From: Trachythela sp. YZ-2020
Taxonomy: Eukaryota; Cnidaria; Anthozoa; Malacalcyonacea; Clavulariidae
Direction: 5' to 3'
Assembly (NCBI GenBank): GCA_016169945.1
Contig: JADLSH010000382.1
Span: 2,790,001 to 2,854,000 of the forward strand
Length of the DNA stretch: 64,000 nt
Positions 21,630-33,436 of the stretch are shown here, piece by piece. The notes under the pieces were generated by a model that was given only the letters and a program-made list of their open reading frames with translations, was not told the DNA's origin and did not search any database. Each line of letters begins with the position of its first letter. Positions within the stretch are counted from its first letter, which is position 1. Position numbers and translations under genes: made by a program.

Positions 21630-23878
21630 TGGAATTAGATTCCAATCTGAGATAGTATAAATGACGTGAGATTGGAATTAGATTCCAATCTGAAATAATA
21701 TAAATGACGTGAGATTGGAATTAGATTACAATCTGAGATAGTATAAATCACTTGAGATTGGAATTATATTCCACTCTGAGATAGTATAAATCACTTGAGA
21801 TTGGAATTAGATTCCACTCTGAGATAGTATAAATGACTTGAGATTGGAATTAGAATCCAATCTGAGATAGCATAAATGACGTGAGATTGGAATTAGATTC
21901 CAATCTGAAATAATATAAATGACCTGAGATTGGAATTAGATTAGAACCTGAGAGATAGTATAAATGACGTGAGATTGGAATTAGATTACAATCTGAGATA
22001 GTATAAATGACTTGAGATTGGAATTAGAATCCAATCTGAGATAGCATAAATGACGTGAGATTGGTATTAGATTCCAATCTGAAATAATATAAATGACCTG
22101 AGATTGGAATTAGATTAGAACCTGAGAGATAGAATAAATGACGTGAGATTGGAATTAGATTACAATCTGAGATAGTATAAATGACTTGAGATTGGAATTA
22201 GAATCCAATCTGAGATAGTATAAATGACGTGAGATTGGAATTAGATTCCCATCTGAAATAGTATAAATGACATGAGATTGGAATTAGATTCCAATCTGAA
22301 ATAATATAAATGACCTGAGATTGGAATTAGATTAGAACCTGAGAGATAGTATAAATGACGTGAGATTGGAATTAGATTACAATCTGAGATAGTATAAATG
22401 ACTTGAGATTGGAATTAGATTCCAATATGAGATAGTATAAATGACGTGATATTGGAATTAGATTCCCATCTGAAATAGTATAAATGACATGAGATTGGAA
22501 TTAGATTCCAATCTGAGATAGTATAAATCACTTGAGATTGAAATTAGATTCCACTCTGAGATAGTATAAATAACTTGAGATTGTAATTAGATTCGAAACT
22601 GATATAGTATAAATGACGTAAGATTGGAATTATATTCGAATCTGAAATAGTATAAATGGTTTGATATTGGAATTAGATTTCAATATGAGATAATATAAAT
22701 GAGCATGACTTGAGATTGGAATTAGATTCCACTCTGAGATAGTATAAATGACGTGAGATTGGAATTAGATTCCAATCTGAGATAGTATAAATTACTTGAT
22801 ATTGGAATTAGATTCCAATCTGGGATAGTATAAATCACTTGAGATTGAAATTAGATTCCTCTCTGAGATAGTGTGAATGAATTGAGATTGGAATTAGATT
22901 CCACTCTGAGATAGTATAAATGACTTGAGATTGGAATTAGATTCGAACCTGATATAATATAAATGACGTAAGGTTGGAATTAGATTCCAATGTGAAATAG
23001 TATAAATGACTTGTGATTGAAATTAGATTCCACTCTGAGATAGTATAAATGACGAGAGATTAAAATTAGATTTCAGTCTGAGATAATATAAATGACGTGA
23101 GATTGGAGTTATATTCCACTCTGAGATAGTATAAATGACTTGAGATTGTAATTAGATTCGAACCTGAGATAGTATAAATGACGTGAGATTGGAATTAGAT
23201 TCCAATCTGAAATAGTATAAATTACTTGATATTGGAATTAGATTTCAATCTGAGATAGTATAAATGAGCATGACGTGAGATTGGAATTAGATTCCAATCT
23301 GGGATAGTATAAATCACTTGAGATTGAAATTATATTCCTCTCTGAGATAGTGTGAATGAATTGAGATTGGAATTAGATTCCACTCTGAGATAGTATAAAT
23401 GACTTGAGATTGGAATTATATTCCACTCTGAAATAATATAAATGACGTGAGATTGGAATTAGATTCCACTCTGAAATAATATAAATGACGAGAGATTGAA
23501 ATTAGATTCCAATCTGAGATAGTATAAATGACGTGAGATTGGAATTGGATTCCAGTCTGAGATAGTATAAATGACTTGAGATTGGAATTAGATTCGAACC
23601 TGAGATAGTAAAAATGACGTAAGATTGGAATTACATTCCAATGTGAAATAGTATAAATGACTTGTGATTGAAATTAGATTCCACTCTGAGATAGTATAAA
23701 TAACGCAATCTGATATAATATAAATAAAGTGAGATTGGAGTTATATTCCACTCTGAGATAGTATAAATGAGCATGACTTGAGGTTGAAATTGGATTCCGC
23801 TCTGAGATACTATAAATGACTTCAGATTGGAATTAGATTCCAAACTGAAATAGATTAAATGACTTGCGATTGGAATTA
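21630..23878 (-). repeat. 43-bp tandem repeat array, right arm block 2
   Basis: About 52 further units, same orientation as block 1. From about 23305 onward it is near-identical to 19960 onward, which places the left edge of the 1.67-kb recent duplication inside the array. Confidence 0.85.
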
Positions 23879-23889
23879 TTTGAAAATTT

Positions 23890-24970
23890 GAGATTCCGCT
23901 AGATAACTTGGTAAGAGAGAAATGTCTGCAAGTAAACAAAATTTGAAATATAGAGTCCCTGAAATACGATTTCCCGCATTTTGTGGTCAAGATTATACAG
24001 AATTCCGAATATTATAAAGTACACGAAACACATGATATTTCATTATTATACGTATGTTATTATTATTCAGTCACGTTGCCCATCTTCCAATTTTGTCGCC
24101 GGATTTGGACGAACTAGAAAATTGACTTCGAAGAGAACTAGGAGGACGTGTACTCCACAGTCGTCCCCGTGGCTCAGCCTCTGTTTTCCATTGAATAAGG
24201 GCTCCCTCAAGTAAATTTGTTTTCGGAGGCTGAACAGTAATGGAATATGTGTCTGACATTGATGAACACACCGTGCTGTGGAACTAAATTTATAAGAAGG
24301 GGGCTCTCTTTACTTGTATGGAAGCAACATCGAGCGCCGAAGGCACATGCATCTAAGGGGGTGGTTCGAACTGCATTTCGGGAGGGGATAGAATAGACGA
24401 TTTTGTGTGATACTCCCTCTTTAATATATTATCGATTTTTTAATATGTAAGCGTTCTTTTAAAAAGGAAGGGGGGATCCGTTTATTTATAGACCACTGCA
24501 CCTTTGAAACAGTTGCAAGTTTCGATGCAACATTGTTGCAGTGCCAACTGCCAAATGGTTCGTCTCCATGGATGCGCCACTGCAGGAGCTGAATGATGAT
24601 CAAACGATGCTGATATTCGCGGCTTAATTCACGTTGCTTTGATTTTCCAAAATTTTGTTTTATTTCCCACACTAATTCCGGCTCAATCTCATATCTTTCA
24701 GAAGGGCATGACCCTTGAGCACCCCCTCCCCCGGTTCCTATGCCCCTGTAAACAAAGTCATGACCACAGATTAAGTATAGATATCTATACTTAATCTGTG
24801 TCATGACGCTTAGCATGCAACTAGACAACGTAATTGTGTGCATGACTTGTGTAATCCAGACTGATAATTATTAGAAAGAAAACAATAAGCTTATCCATGC
24901 GATAATGATTTACATATTTTGTAGATGTTGCTACTATAGTGGTTCTACTATAGTGGTTCATCAATATGCA
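23890..24970. repeat. internal segment of the foldback element, right copy 2
   Basis: Second right-arm copy. After about 24972 it leaves the 43-bp pattern and continues as the inverted counterpart of the element's outer left end (15079-15925). The right outer end lacks about 260 bp present at 15345-15600. Confidence 0.8.
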
Positions 24971-25557
24971 GATTTGGAGTTAAATTAAAAATCTCTATTA
25001 AAACTGCTAATATACAATATAATAAGAGAGAAGAAAAAATCTAGATAATGATGTGACTATTTATACCACTTGGGATTGGAATCTCTTAATAACTTCTATA
25101 CTCAAGGGAATAAAACTCTAATTTTCAAACTCCTATATAATTTCAGACCATATTACATTCGAATTTGAATTTGATTTGGTTCTATTAAGTCTGCTTTTAA
25201 TATATAAGATAGGATAACAATCTAATTGCAATCTGACATGCCTTAGATCTCTTAACTTCTATTTTTCATACTCAAATTTCAAGGACAAAACATTGTGTTG
25301 ATTTTAAAGTTAAAAAATAATCAGATGATCCGATGTAATGTTCTTGTTTAACATATTACGCAGCTTAAGCCAGCTACGCTCGTTTAATCCGCCATTTTGA
25401 ACGCGCTGTCATAGCAATATTCGCAGACTGGCGCTAGTCTTTAGATTGAGATGCGAGATTGGAAAGATTGGCCAATCTGGCAGTATAATTACTGTGCCCT
25501 CTGACCAATCTGATAGTAATTATACTTGCTAGATTCTAGCGAAGCGGGTGGCGAATT

Positions 25558-27845
25558 ATGATGCATTATCGTCAGGGCAGGTTGAGATATCGCAAAAAAG
25601 GCCGCCTGTTGTATTTGTAAATTACTCGCGATAATCGAATTACAGTCAGCGCTTCTATATATAGTCTTAAAGATGCCGACAAATATATAATACTGCCGTT
25701 TGTAGCTTCGGATAGACAATCGCAGATCAAAACATTGCATCACGTTCTATTTCGTTCTACTCAGACGAACGTAAATTATTTTCCTACATATATAATTGTA
25801 ATTCAGAAACATACACAAGCTGTGTTATGTAGGTTTGTACTCGCGGATATCAAATCAATAGGTTTATTAAATTCTGCTTCACACACATTTTTAAAAATCA
25901 TATTTTATACCGTTCTATTTAAAGTTCCCTAAAGTCCCAATGATTTCGTAACTGATAAACGTCTTTCAAGATTTTCCTGGATATACTACATGCAGTCTTT
26001 GGCATCAACGGATTTAATTAACGCATCAACGGATTTAAAAACAGTTATAATCTCTGTAAAAAATAGAGAGTTGGATGGATAGTAATCTATATATACTTAG
26101 CCAGTATATATTACACTGGATACTTCGATAGACTTTGTTTTGCAACTCGTGATTTCGGCAGAAAGCGAAATACTTTATTCTCAAATTCTGCGATTAACAA
26201 CATCGTGTTGTACCAATTATACAATTCATAATTGAAGGCATATTTCACGATGATGTCTAAATTTGTACGGATTGAAGTATAATGATATTATTCATGATTT
26301 CTGTCAATAATTTTTTTCAGGCTGATGAGAACCAGTCATTGTTCTATCGAGTATCGGCTAGGTTGTGCTATGACGGGTCGGTCAACGCTGGGGAGGGTAT
26401 ATGCTTAACTATAGCCTTTGCCTTTGTTATGCATTAAAATTCTGAAGTGAAGAATAAATATTTAACAGCCTGGTCATCCGCTTCAGCATTTATTTACATT
26501 TGCTATGCATACAACATGAGCTGCGTGTTGCATTGCATGTGCTGTGACATGGCCATGGGTGTAAATTCTGTGGGGCATTTGTTCAACTATAGTCTTAGAT
26601 ATTAAATGCTTTATTTGCTCTAATATTAGAATAGTGGAGTGAATAAAAAACATTTTACAACTTGGTCTTAATAATATAGACATAAACGTACATGAATCCG
26701 CCCAGGATTCATAGAAATCGTTCTCGTTCTGATTTAAGACATTAATTCTTGTCAATATAGTCCGTCTGCGCTCTGCCGGAAGTCGCAGGTTTTCTCTGGG
26801 TGTACTCCGGTTTCCTTCCACAGGAAATGTTGAACAGCATATAAAAATTATGGATTTTCCTAAATTTTCTTTTAGTTTTCACTTAACATTACAGACGCAA
26901 ATGTTCGGATTAGAAATGAATAAACTTTACAACTAAACTAAATTTTAATATATATTTTCAAAATGATTAAGCATAAAAGACGGACTCTATACACTATGTC
27001 GTCATGTCGAAGTTATCAATAAAATCCATGACCACGTCGGCATTATAACTGTAGCAAAAATACATCGTGATCATAAAGTCTCTACTGTTAGTCTATACTT
27101 CTACTAAAATTTACAATTGTATACGGAGGGTATAAAAAAGGTAATCAAATTTTGGCCTGTTATCGTGCGTTAGGTATTAGACTTTTAGCTGTCAAATGAT
27201 ATATCATTTTATCTTTCAATAGAAAATAGCCCAATATACTATTTTTGTGGTCGAAATCACATTTTTCCACTATTGGGCATTGAGTATTGAAATTATCTCA
27301 CTAAAAAGAAACCAGCACAAGTCAGCAATTACTAAGGGACTAACTGAAAACCTTTCTAACGTATTATGGCAGAAATTGATTACTTCAGATGAGATACATA
27401 ATTTACATGTCAGTAGTTTTCCAGTAGATACTATACATATGATATATAGATACGTTATTTGTGGTGGGCGTTAGTAATACCCCCACCTTTTCTGTGCTAA
27501 ATGTTATATAGTTATTGATTAATATTTCTGCTTGTTAATTATTAAAACTTGATTAAAGCAATAAAGCTGGTATGTGCTAACAGCTCGGCCATAATTATGC
27601 CATAAAAGCTTTGTTTGGTCTATTATTATTCGGCAGCGCAGAAAACCGAGCTCAACTTGAGGAAAGCGATAACTGGCTCTATTTTCTGTACGAGTAAAAA
27701 ATGCTTTGCATATTTTGGATATTTTTAAATCAGTGGTGGTAATCAGTGGCGGTGTTCTCGAACCTACATGTATGCGTTGTGACGGGTGTTAAAGCTATAA
27801 AGAGTGTTTGTTTAATTTAAGAAGGGTGTATTATATCCTGAAGTG
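25558..27845. other. non-coding DNA
   Basis: No supported gene. A SINE-type fragment lies at 26755-26830 (CTCTGCCGGAAGTCGCAGG, then ACTCCGGTTTCCTTCC). The stretch TACAACATGAGCTGCGTGTTGCAT near 26512-26535 resembles 14042-14070 and 30308-30325, so a low-copy dispersed repeat is likely. Nothing else was recognised. Confidence 0.5.
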
Positions 27846-27857
27846 AACAAATGACAT

Positions 27858-27985
27858 TTTGGCGCGGGTAAGGATAAAACGCGGAGGCGGATACGGAGCG
27901 GAGCGGATGGACGGAGCGGATATGGGGATAAAACGCGGAGCGGATATGGGGATAAAACGCGGATATGGGGATAAAACGCGTATAT
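27858..27985 (+). repeat. GC-rich tandem repeat, left member of an inverted pair
   Basis: Degenerate tandem units of about 21 bp (GCGGATATGGGGATAAAAC). The inverted partner at 30036-30260 carries the same units and the same end sequence (GGTAAGGATAAAACGCGG). ORFs through it are repeat artefacts. Confidence 0.8.
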
Positions 27986-28194
27986 GGGCGCTTTCATGCT
28001 TAAAATATAAGATATCTGTGTATTTTACTAATTTAGGTCGATCAATCTGTCGCGCCTGACAAAATAGCAAGCAGTATATGATTATATATAGTTTTAGACT
28101 TTTTATAACACTTATTGAGGTGTATCTAGCCGATTTTTTGACATGCACGCTCATTAGGGCCATTTATACAGGGGGAAAAGTCGCAACTTTCATA

Positions 28195-28350
28195 CATAAT
28201 TATGACGCGTCTTATATAAGACGCGAATGTCTTATGTAAGCCACGAATACACTCGTATTAAATGGTCGCGACTTATTAGAATATGAACATTTATACGAGT
28301 GTGTCCGCGTCTTATATATATAAGACGAATATTTTGTCAGTCGCGACTTA
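28195..28350. repeat. inverted repeat rich in TCTTATATAAGA
   Basis: Nested palindromes built from GTCTTATATAAGAC, CACTCGTATTAAATG / CATTTATACGAGTG and GTCGCGACTTA. There is no ORF. Possibly a small MITE. Confidence 0.45.
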
Positions 28351-28369
28351 TACTCTCCCTTTGGGTAGC

Positions 28370-28640
28370 ACGGATGGCGGAAGCGGTTAGCGCGCTGCCT
28401 CTTACCACTGAGTTGAGCCTGTTTCACAACAGGTCGAGGTCACTGTTGGTACTCGCATGAGATCGGCAGTGTGCTCAAATAACTCATGTAAGTTGAGATT
28501 CTCTCCTGTGCTTTGAGGGTTTTCCCCGGGTACTCCGGTTTCCTCCCTCTAATACTAACCCTTAGGAACTAACAATGGGGCCACAGTAATTGGCTGACGC
28601 TGTTGTGGACTCCCTGCCATTGAGGCGAAGTTGAATAAAA
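28370..28640 (+). mobile_element. tRNA-derived SINE
   Basis: A tRNA-like head (GCGGAAGCGGTTAGCGCGCTGCC at the A-box region) is followed by the body motif GGGTACTCCGGTTTCCTCCC and a tail ending GAAGTTGAATAAAAA. Similar bodies occur at 26755, 47103 and, in reverse, 60430. The B-box is degraded. Confidence 0.65.
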
Positions 28641-29486
28641 ATTAGACTACTCTCCCATATAAATGGCGCTATTTTTCTCTTTAAAGCGAGTCGTTGTTGT
28701 GCGTTAGGCAATGATGCGGCTGCTATTTGTTGAAGTGAGAACTTGCGCTAATTCGATTAGACTTTATTAACGAAAACCGACCTCAGTGATGATAATGTTT
28801 CATACGATTTCACAGTTTTGCCGACAACAGGTTGAGAGCGGTGTGAAATAATTAAGACTCTATAATCTTGCGCTGGTAAATCGGAAACAGACCGGCCGTG
28901 AACAATCCACGTGCTAATATATCTGTTAGGTGTATTACAGTTAACAATGGTAAAATAATTTTTTTCTAAGGTTACCGTAACGTATATGCAAATAGTATTA
29001 TAAATGGTATTATCATTCTCGTGTTAGCATTAATAGACGACACTACCGAGGTCGGTCCGAGGATTTAATCAATGTTTGGTATATTTAAAGTCGCGCTTGT
29101 CAGTCGTACATGTGCGGACCGCTGAAGTAAATGACCTGTACCTACCGACATCAAAATTTACTACGCTTACTCATTGGAATTGAAAATGAGTAAATATACA
29201 CAAGTAAATAACATTTTGTTTTTTTATCTTAATATTGTACAGGGTGTATAAAAAAATCCGGGTCAATCAATGCTCGGTTTGAGGGTCCCTTTTGGTCGTA
29301 CGTCACCAATAAAAGGCTGTGTTTTCCGCTAAAATCATTTTAAAAATATAGTTCAAATTCCGGTTTAAAACAAAATATGCGTATATTAAATTGGTCAATA
29401 TCAGCGTTCCTTCCTAAAAGCCCGTTTACACTTTAAGGTGCGATAAATTTCGATTGCCCTCGCAGGCAGTATGTTGTAAAACATGG

Positions 29487-29805
29487 ACTGGACTATGGAT
29501 TGGACTGGACTTGTAAACTATGGACTGGACTGCACTGGACTGGACTTGTAAAACATGGACTTGTAAAACATGGACTTGTAAAACATGGACTTGTAAAACA
29601 TGGACTTGTAAAACATGGACTTGTAAAACATGGACTTGTAAAACATGGACTTGTAAAACATGGACTTGTAAAACATGGACTTGTAAAACATGGACTTGTA
29701 AAACATGGACTTGTAAAACATGGACTTGTAAAACATGGACTTGTAAAACATGGACTTGTAAAATATGGACTTGTAAAATATGGACTTGTAAAACATGGAC
29801 TGGTA
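29487..29805. repeat. 15-bp minisatellite, about 17 copies
   Basis: Near-perfect units TGGACTTGTAAAACA, preceded by shorter GGACTGGACT variants. The unit length is a multiple of three and five of six frames lack stops, which creates long ORFs (GLVKH, WTCKT, CFTSP, MFYKS repeats) with no meaning as genes. Confidence 0.95.
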
Positions 29806-30035
29806 GGCAAGATTCTTGTTATAGTTTATCTGTTAATAATAATTTAGATAAACCACTGAGACTAACTCATTAGAAAATATGTATTTATCCTTAATTAATG
29901 ACTTATTTCCTCCGTCGCGCTTTTAATACGTACGTACAGCGTACATACACGAATAGACGGAACGCGATTCTACAATCAGGGACCGGTTGTATAAAACTCT
30001 TAACTACTTTTTAACTGTATTTTGGGTAGTTAAAT

Positions 30036-30260
30036 CGCCCATATCCGCGTTTTATCCCGATATCCGCCTTTTATCCCATATCCGCCTTTTATCCCCATAT
30101 CCGCCTTTTATCCCCATATCCGCGTTTTATCCCCATATCCGCCTTTTATCCCCATATCCGCGTTTTATCCCCATATCCGCTCCGCGTTTTATCCCCATAT
30201 CCGCTCCGTCCATCCGCTCCGCTCCGTATCCGCCTCCGCGTTTTATCCTTACCCTTTTGG
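30036..30260 (-). repeat. GC-rich tandem repeat, right member of an inverted pair
   Basis: Units CCATATCCGCGTTTTATCC and CCATATCCGCCTTTTATCC; inverted relative to 27858-27985. The two members enclose about 2.05 kb that includes the SINE and the 15-bp minisatellite. Confidence 0.8.
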
Positions 30261-30594
30261 CGCTTAATCTTTCGCTTCAACATTTGTGTACATTTGTAAT
30301 AATTATATGCAACATGAGCGGCCACACGTATTGAGTATGCCAACTGATCTCAAACACTATGACGACTGGATAAGTGAATCTGAATGGCCATACTGGAGTG
30401 ATCGTCGTAAATCTACTGTGTTTTGCCGGATATTGTCTAGATAGAAATCGGTCATTGAAGGATGATGGTTTCCTACTTAATCTATACCAGTAAATAACAG
30501 ATGAGGTCATTCCAATATGACCGACTCAAGTCTCATTAGCTACCTTATCTACAGTAGTGTTTAAGACGTCCTAGAATATATCATAACAGGTTGG

Positions 30595-30905
30595 TAAGCC
30601 TATAGTCTTAGAGATTCTGAGAATAAATTAGTTGTTCCAAGACCGCGCACCGATTACCTCAAAAGCTCTTTTATCTACAGTGGTGCGTTGTTGTGGAATG
30701 GTTTGCCGGGATCTCTCAGATCAATGTCTAATCTTACTGCTTTTAAAACAGGCTTAAAAGCATTTTGCTCTAATAACCTCGACTCTCATACCGCAATCAG
30801 GTAGAACAGTTATATGTTGCATGCATTATTCTTTTTAAAATTTTTATATTTTAAAATATATTGTTACTGATGATTTTCCGTATTCAAATAAAGTTTATGA
30901 TGATG
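30595..30905 (+). pseudogene. LINE 3' fragment (end of ORF2 and 3' tail)
   Basis: One frame reads ENKLVVPRPRTDYLKSSF, then YSGALLWNGLPGSLR, the conserved C-terminus of CR1/L2-type LINE ORF2. It is followed by a stop at about 30804, an AAATAAAG polyadenylation-like signal and a GAT repeat tail. 5' truncation is typical of LINE copies. Confidence 0.75.
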
Positions 30906-30916
30906 ATGATGTAAAT

Positions 30917-31045
30917 CTTTAATAGATCATTACTGAGGCCAACGGCATTCTTGAATATATTGCAGCCAGCTGAGGCCGAAGGCCGATGCTGGCTGCAATA
31001 TATTATTCAAGAATGTTGTTTGGCCGAAGTAATTATCTATTATAA
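30917..31045. repeat. palindromic MITE, about 128 bp
   Basis: Inverted arms (AATAGATCATTACTGAGGCC against GGCCGAAGTAATTATCTATT, and GAATATATTGCAGCCAGC against GCTGGCTGCAATATAT) around a GAGGCCGAAGGCC centre. Confidence 0.75.
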
Positions 31046-31633
31046 TTACTGACGCTAGTCAAACGTATTGCTCCTTCTCTTTACGATCGTAGCGATTTTA
31101 GGCATCGACCCGAATCAAAAGTAATTGTTTTAGGTTCTAAGATTGAGGTGCTGCTTGTTGCACTGAATCACAATGAGCAAGCGTGTTCTTCTTTCAAATC
31201 CCACAAGCGCAAGCCAAGATCGAAATTGCGGCATAAATGCAACAGCTGAATATGCGCATGTTAGAGCAAACGCTTGCTGCGACATGCCTTGCGCGGCGAC
31301 TCCGGACGAAAGTTATGACGCAATCTTCATCAAAACCGGAAAAGCAACAATGTAGAGATGCACTAATTCTAAGTGCAGAATTAATTAAACAGAATAAGAC
31401 ACGAATAAATACCTTTTAATGTGTTTTGCGCATGTGCATTTGTTCGGTAAAATACCACAAGCGCAATGTAGACTTGCTGTATAAATTCAACAGATTGAAA
31501 TGAGGGATTCAGTTCACCTTCAGGTGGCAAAGCTTGAGGCACCCGATGTTAGGCACTTCTTCCTGACGAACGTAGTGGTTGAGGGGTCTTTAGCTTGCTC
31601 GAAAATAGCACTGCCACCTTAATGCGCTTAATG

Positions 31634-31785
31634 CTGTGAACAGGCTGCATTATTTTTATTATTGCTGTGTGCAGGCTGCAATATTTTTAATATTGCTGTG
31701 TGCAGGCTGCAATATTTTTAATATTGCTGTGTGCAGGCTGCAATATTTTTAATATTGCTGTGTGCAGGCTGAAATATTTTTAATA
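31634..31785 (+). repeat. 31-bp tandem repeat at LINE 5' end
   Basis: About 4.5 copies of GCTGTGTGCAGGCTGCAATA plus TTTTTAATATT. It sits just before the LINE ORF, where LINEs of several clades carry tandem 5'-UTR units; it may act as the element's promoter region. Confidence 0.75.
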
Positions 31786-31913
31786 TGACAATGTAATAGC
31801 GCCTAATGGCTGCACATGTATTTTAATGAGCTCTACAATTTTAAACGTTTTTATCGAAATATGTGAGTTCATTGAACTTTTAACAGTACGGAAATCTTCC
31901 TTAGCACTTGGGT

Positions 31914-33272
31914 AACATGGCTAGCGTTTTTCAACATCTTTATCGTTCAATTTGTCGACGAAATTTTACCATATTTACTCCAGCTTTCCAACACGGCGTG
32001 ACCAGTGATGTTGAACGAAGTAACACACGTCTCAAATATTCGACCGGATTACTGCGTGGCCTTCGAAAATCCTCGACGAAATCCTTACTAAACCCGTCAA
32101 CGTTTACAAAATTGAAAGATTGTGGAATTTTGAAGCCGTTTCGAGGGTGCAGAAGCGGAAAATCAGTCAAATCATCTCAACAAATGAGAAAATCAAATAT
32201 TCAAGATATTCAAGTTATTACACAATCACGAAGAATTAACATATTAAACCCTATGTCCTATTTGAATAATAACTATGCATGTCGGCAACTTTATCTGATT
32301 CCTGTCAATAGAATAAATCCAGCTTCAAGAACGCATTCTTTTCCCAGTATTTTTTTGAGCAATACAAGATCTATGGTTAACAAATTGGAAGACGTTTCGG
32401 CTACAATTTCTCTGAATAATCCTGATGTAGCCGTAATTACAGAGTCTTGGCTTACATCGTGTGTAACCGACGAATTGATAAACATCCCTGGCTATTCTAT
32501 CTGCCGTAAAGATAGAACAAATCGTGTTGGAGGAGGTTTGTGCACATATATTCGTACAACCTTAAACTTTATTGAACTTAAAGAACTTCAAAACCCAGAT
32601 ATCGAGTGCCAGTGGTTGTTGCTTAAACCACCTCGTCTTCCCCGTGGAATTAACAACGTAATTTTGGGCGCAGTGTATCACCCAAGTAATGACGACAATA
32701 TTCTACGTGCACATATTTTTGAGGCACTTGATAAAGCACTAACTATCTACCCAAACTCTGCAATAATATTAGCTGGAGATTTTAATAAATTCACACCTAG
32801 AAACTTGTGTTCTTCCTTTAAACTGAAGCAACTAGTTGATAAACCTACCCGTGGAAGCAATATTTTGGACAAAATTTACACCTCTGTCCCAACATTTTAT
32901 GATAAAGTTCATATTCTTCCTCCCATAGCAGCGTCGGATCATTCAAGTGTCCTTTTGTCCCCGAGCACCCCATCTTCTCGCGAAACAATTCCAAAGAAAC
33001 TAATTCAGTTTAGAGTGTGTAATCCCTCCAACAAGGATGCCCTTCGACATTTTTTGAATACATACGACTGGTCTATGGTTTCTGATCTTGAGTCTTGTAA
33101 GGAGAAACTAGACTGTTTCATGTCCACTGTACAGTCGGCATTAGATACGTTCATTCCTATTCACACCATCAAAGTTCATCACAATGATAAACCTTGGATG
33201 ACCCGAAAAATCAAAGATTTGATCTCAAAACGTCAAAAAGGCGTGGACGAAAGGTTTCAGTTTTACGTATAA
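31914..33272 (+). pseudogene. LINE endonuclease ORF part
   Basis: The first 150 residues (Arg/Ser-rich) match nothing I know. The endonuclease follows: SNTRSMVNKLEDV, VAVITESWL (catalytic Glu), GGGLCTYIR, LGAVYHPS, ILAGDFNKF and SDHSSVLL. The frame is lost near 33235, just after MTRKIKDLISKRQK, where the protein should continue into the region before the RT. Confidence 0.88.
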
Positions 33273-33436
33273 ATTTTACAGAAACAGGTGCAAAAATGCC
33301 CGTCAACAATAATGGAAACGTCAATCCAAGTAAATGGTGGCGTCAAGTAAAACAATTACCCGGCCTATCAAAGCCTAATCTTCTGACCATTATGTTTTAT
33401 GATGGTTAGTTCCGTTATGGCAAGGATCTAGCTGAG

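Larger units (their letters stand above)
15079..25548. mobile_element. giant foldback (long inverted repeat) element, 10.5 kb
   Basis: The outer ends are inverted copies: TTCGCTAGAATCTAACAAG at the left, and its complement, with one change, at the right near 25525-25543. The similarity then continues for hundreds of bases through GGCGGATTAAACGAGCGTAG and beyond. The element is bounded by an exact 9-bp direct repeat, TGGCGAATT (15070-15078 and 25549-25557). Inside, each arm holds an internal unique segment and an array of a 43-bp repeat. The right arm carries the array-plus-segment block twice. No transposase was recognised. A 9-bp duplication is usual for Mutator-like elements, and long inverted arms built of subrepeats are known in Foldback/Galileo elements, so class assignment is open. 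Confidence 0.8.

Noticed and set aside
27831..28163. ORFs with Arg/Pro-rich repeats (RFIPISAP)
   Set aside because: Translations of the 21-bp GC-rich array; the same peptides appear in the inverted array at 30036-30260.
29487..29873. Long overlapping ORFs with GLVKH, WTCKT, CFTSP and MFYKS repeats
   Set aside because: They are translations of a 15-bp minisatellite in several frames; no start context, splice sites or homology.
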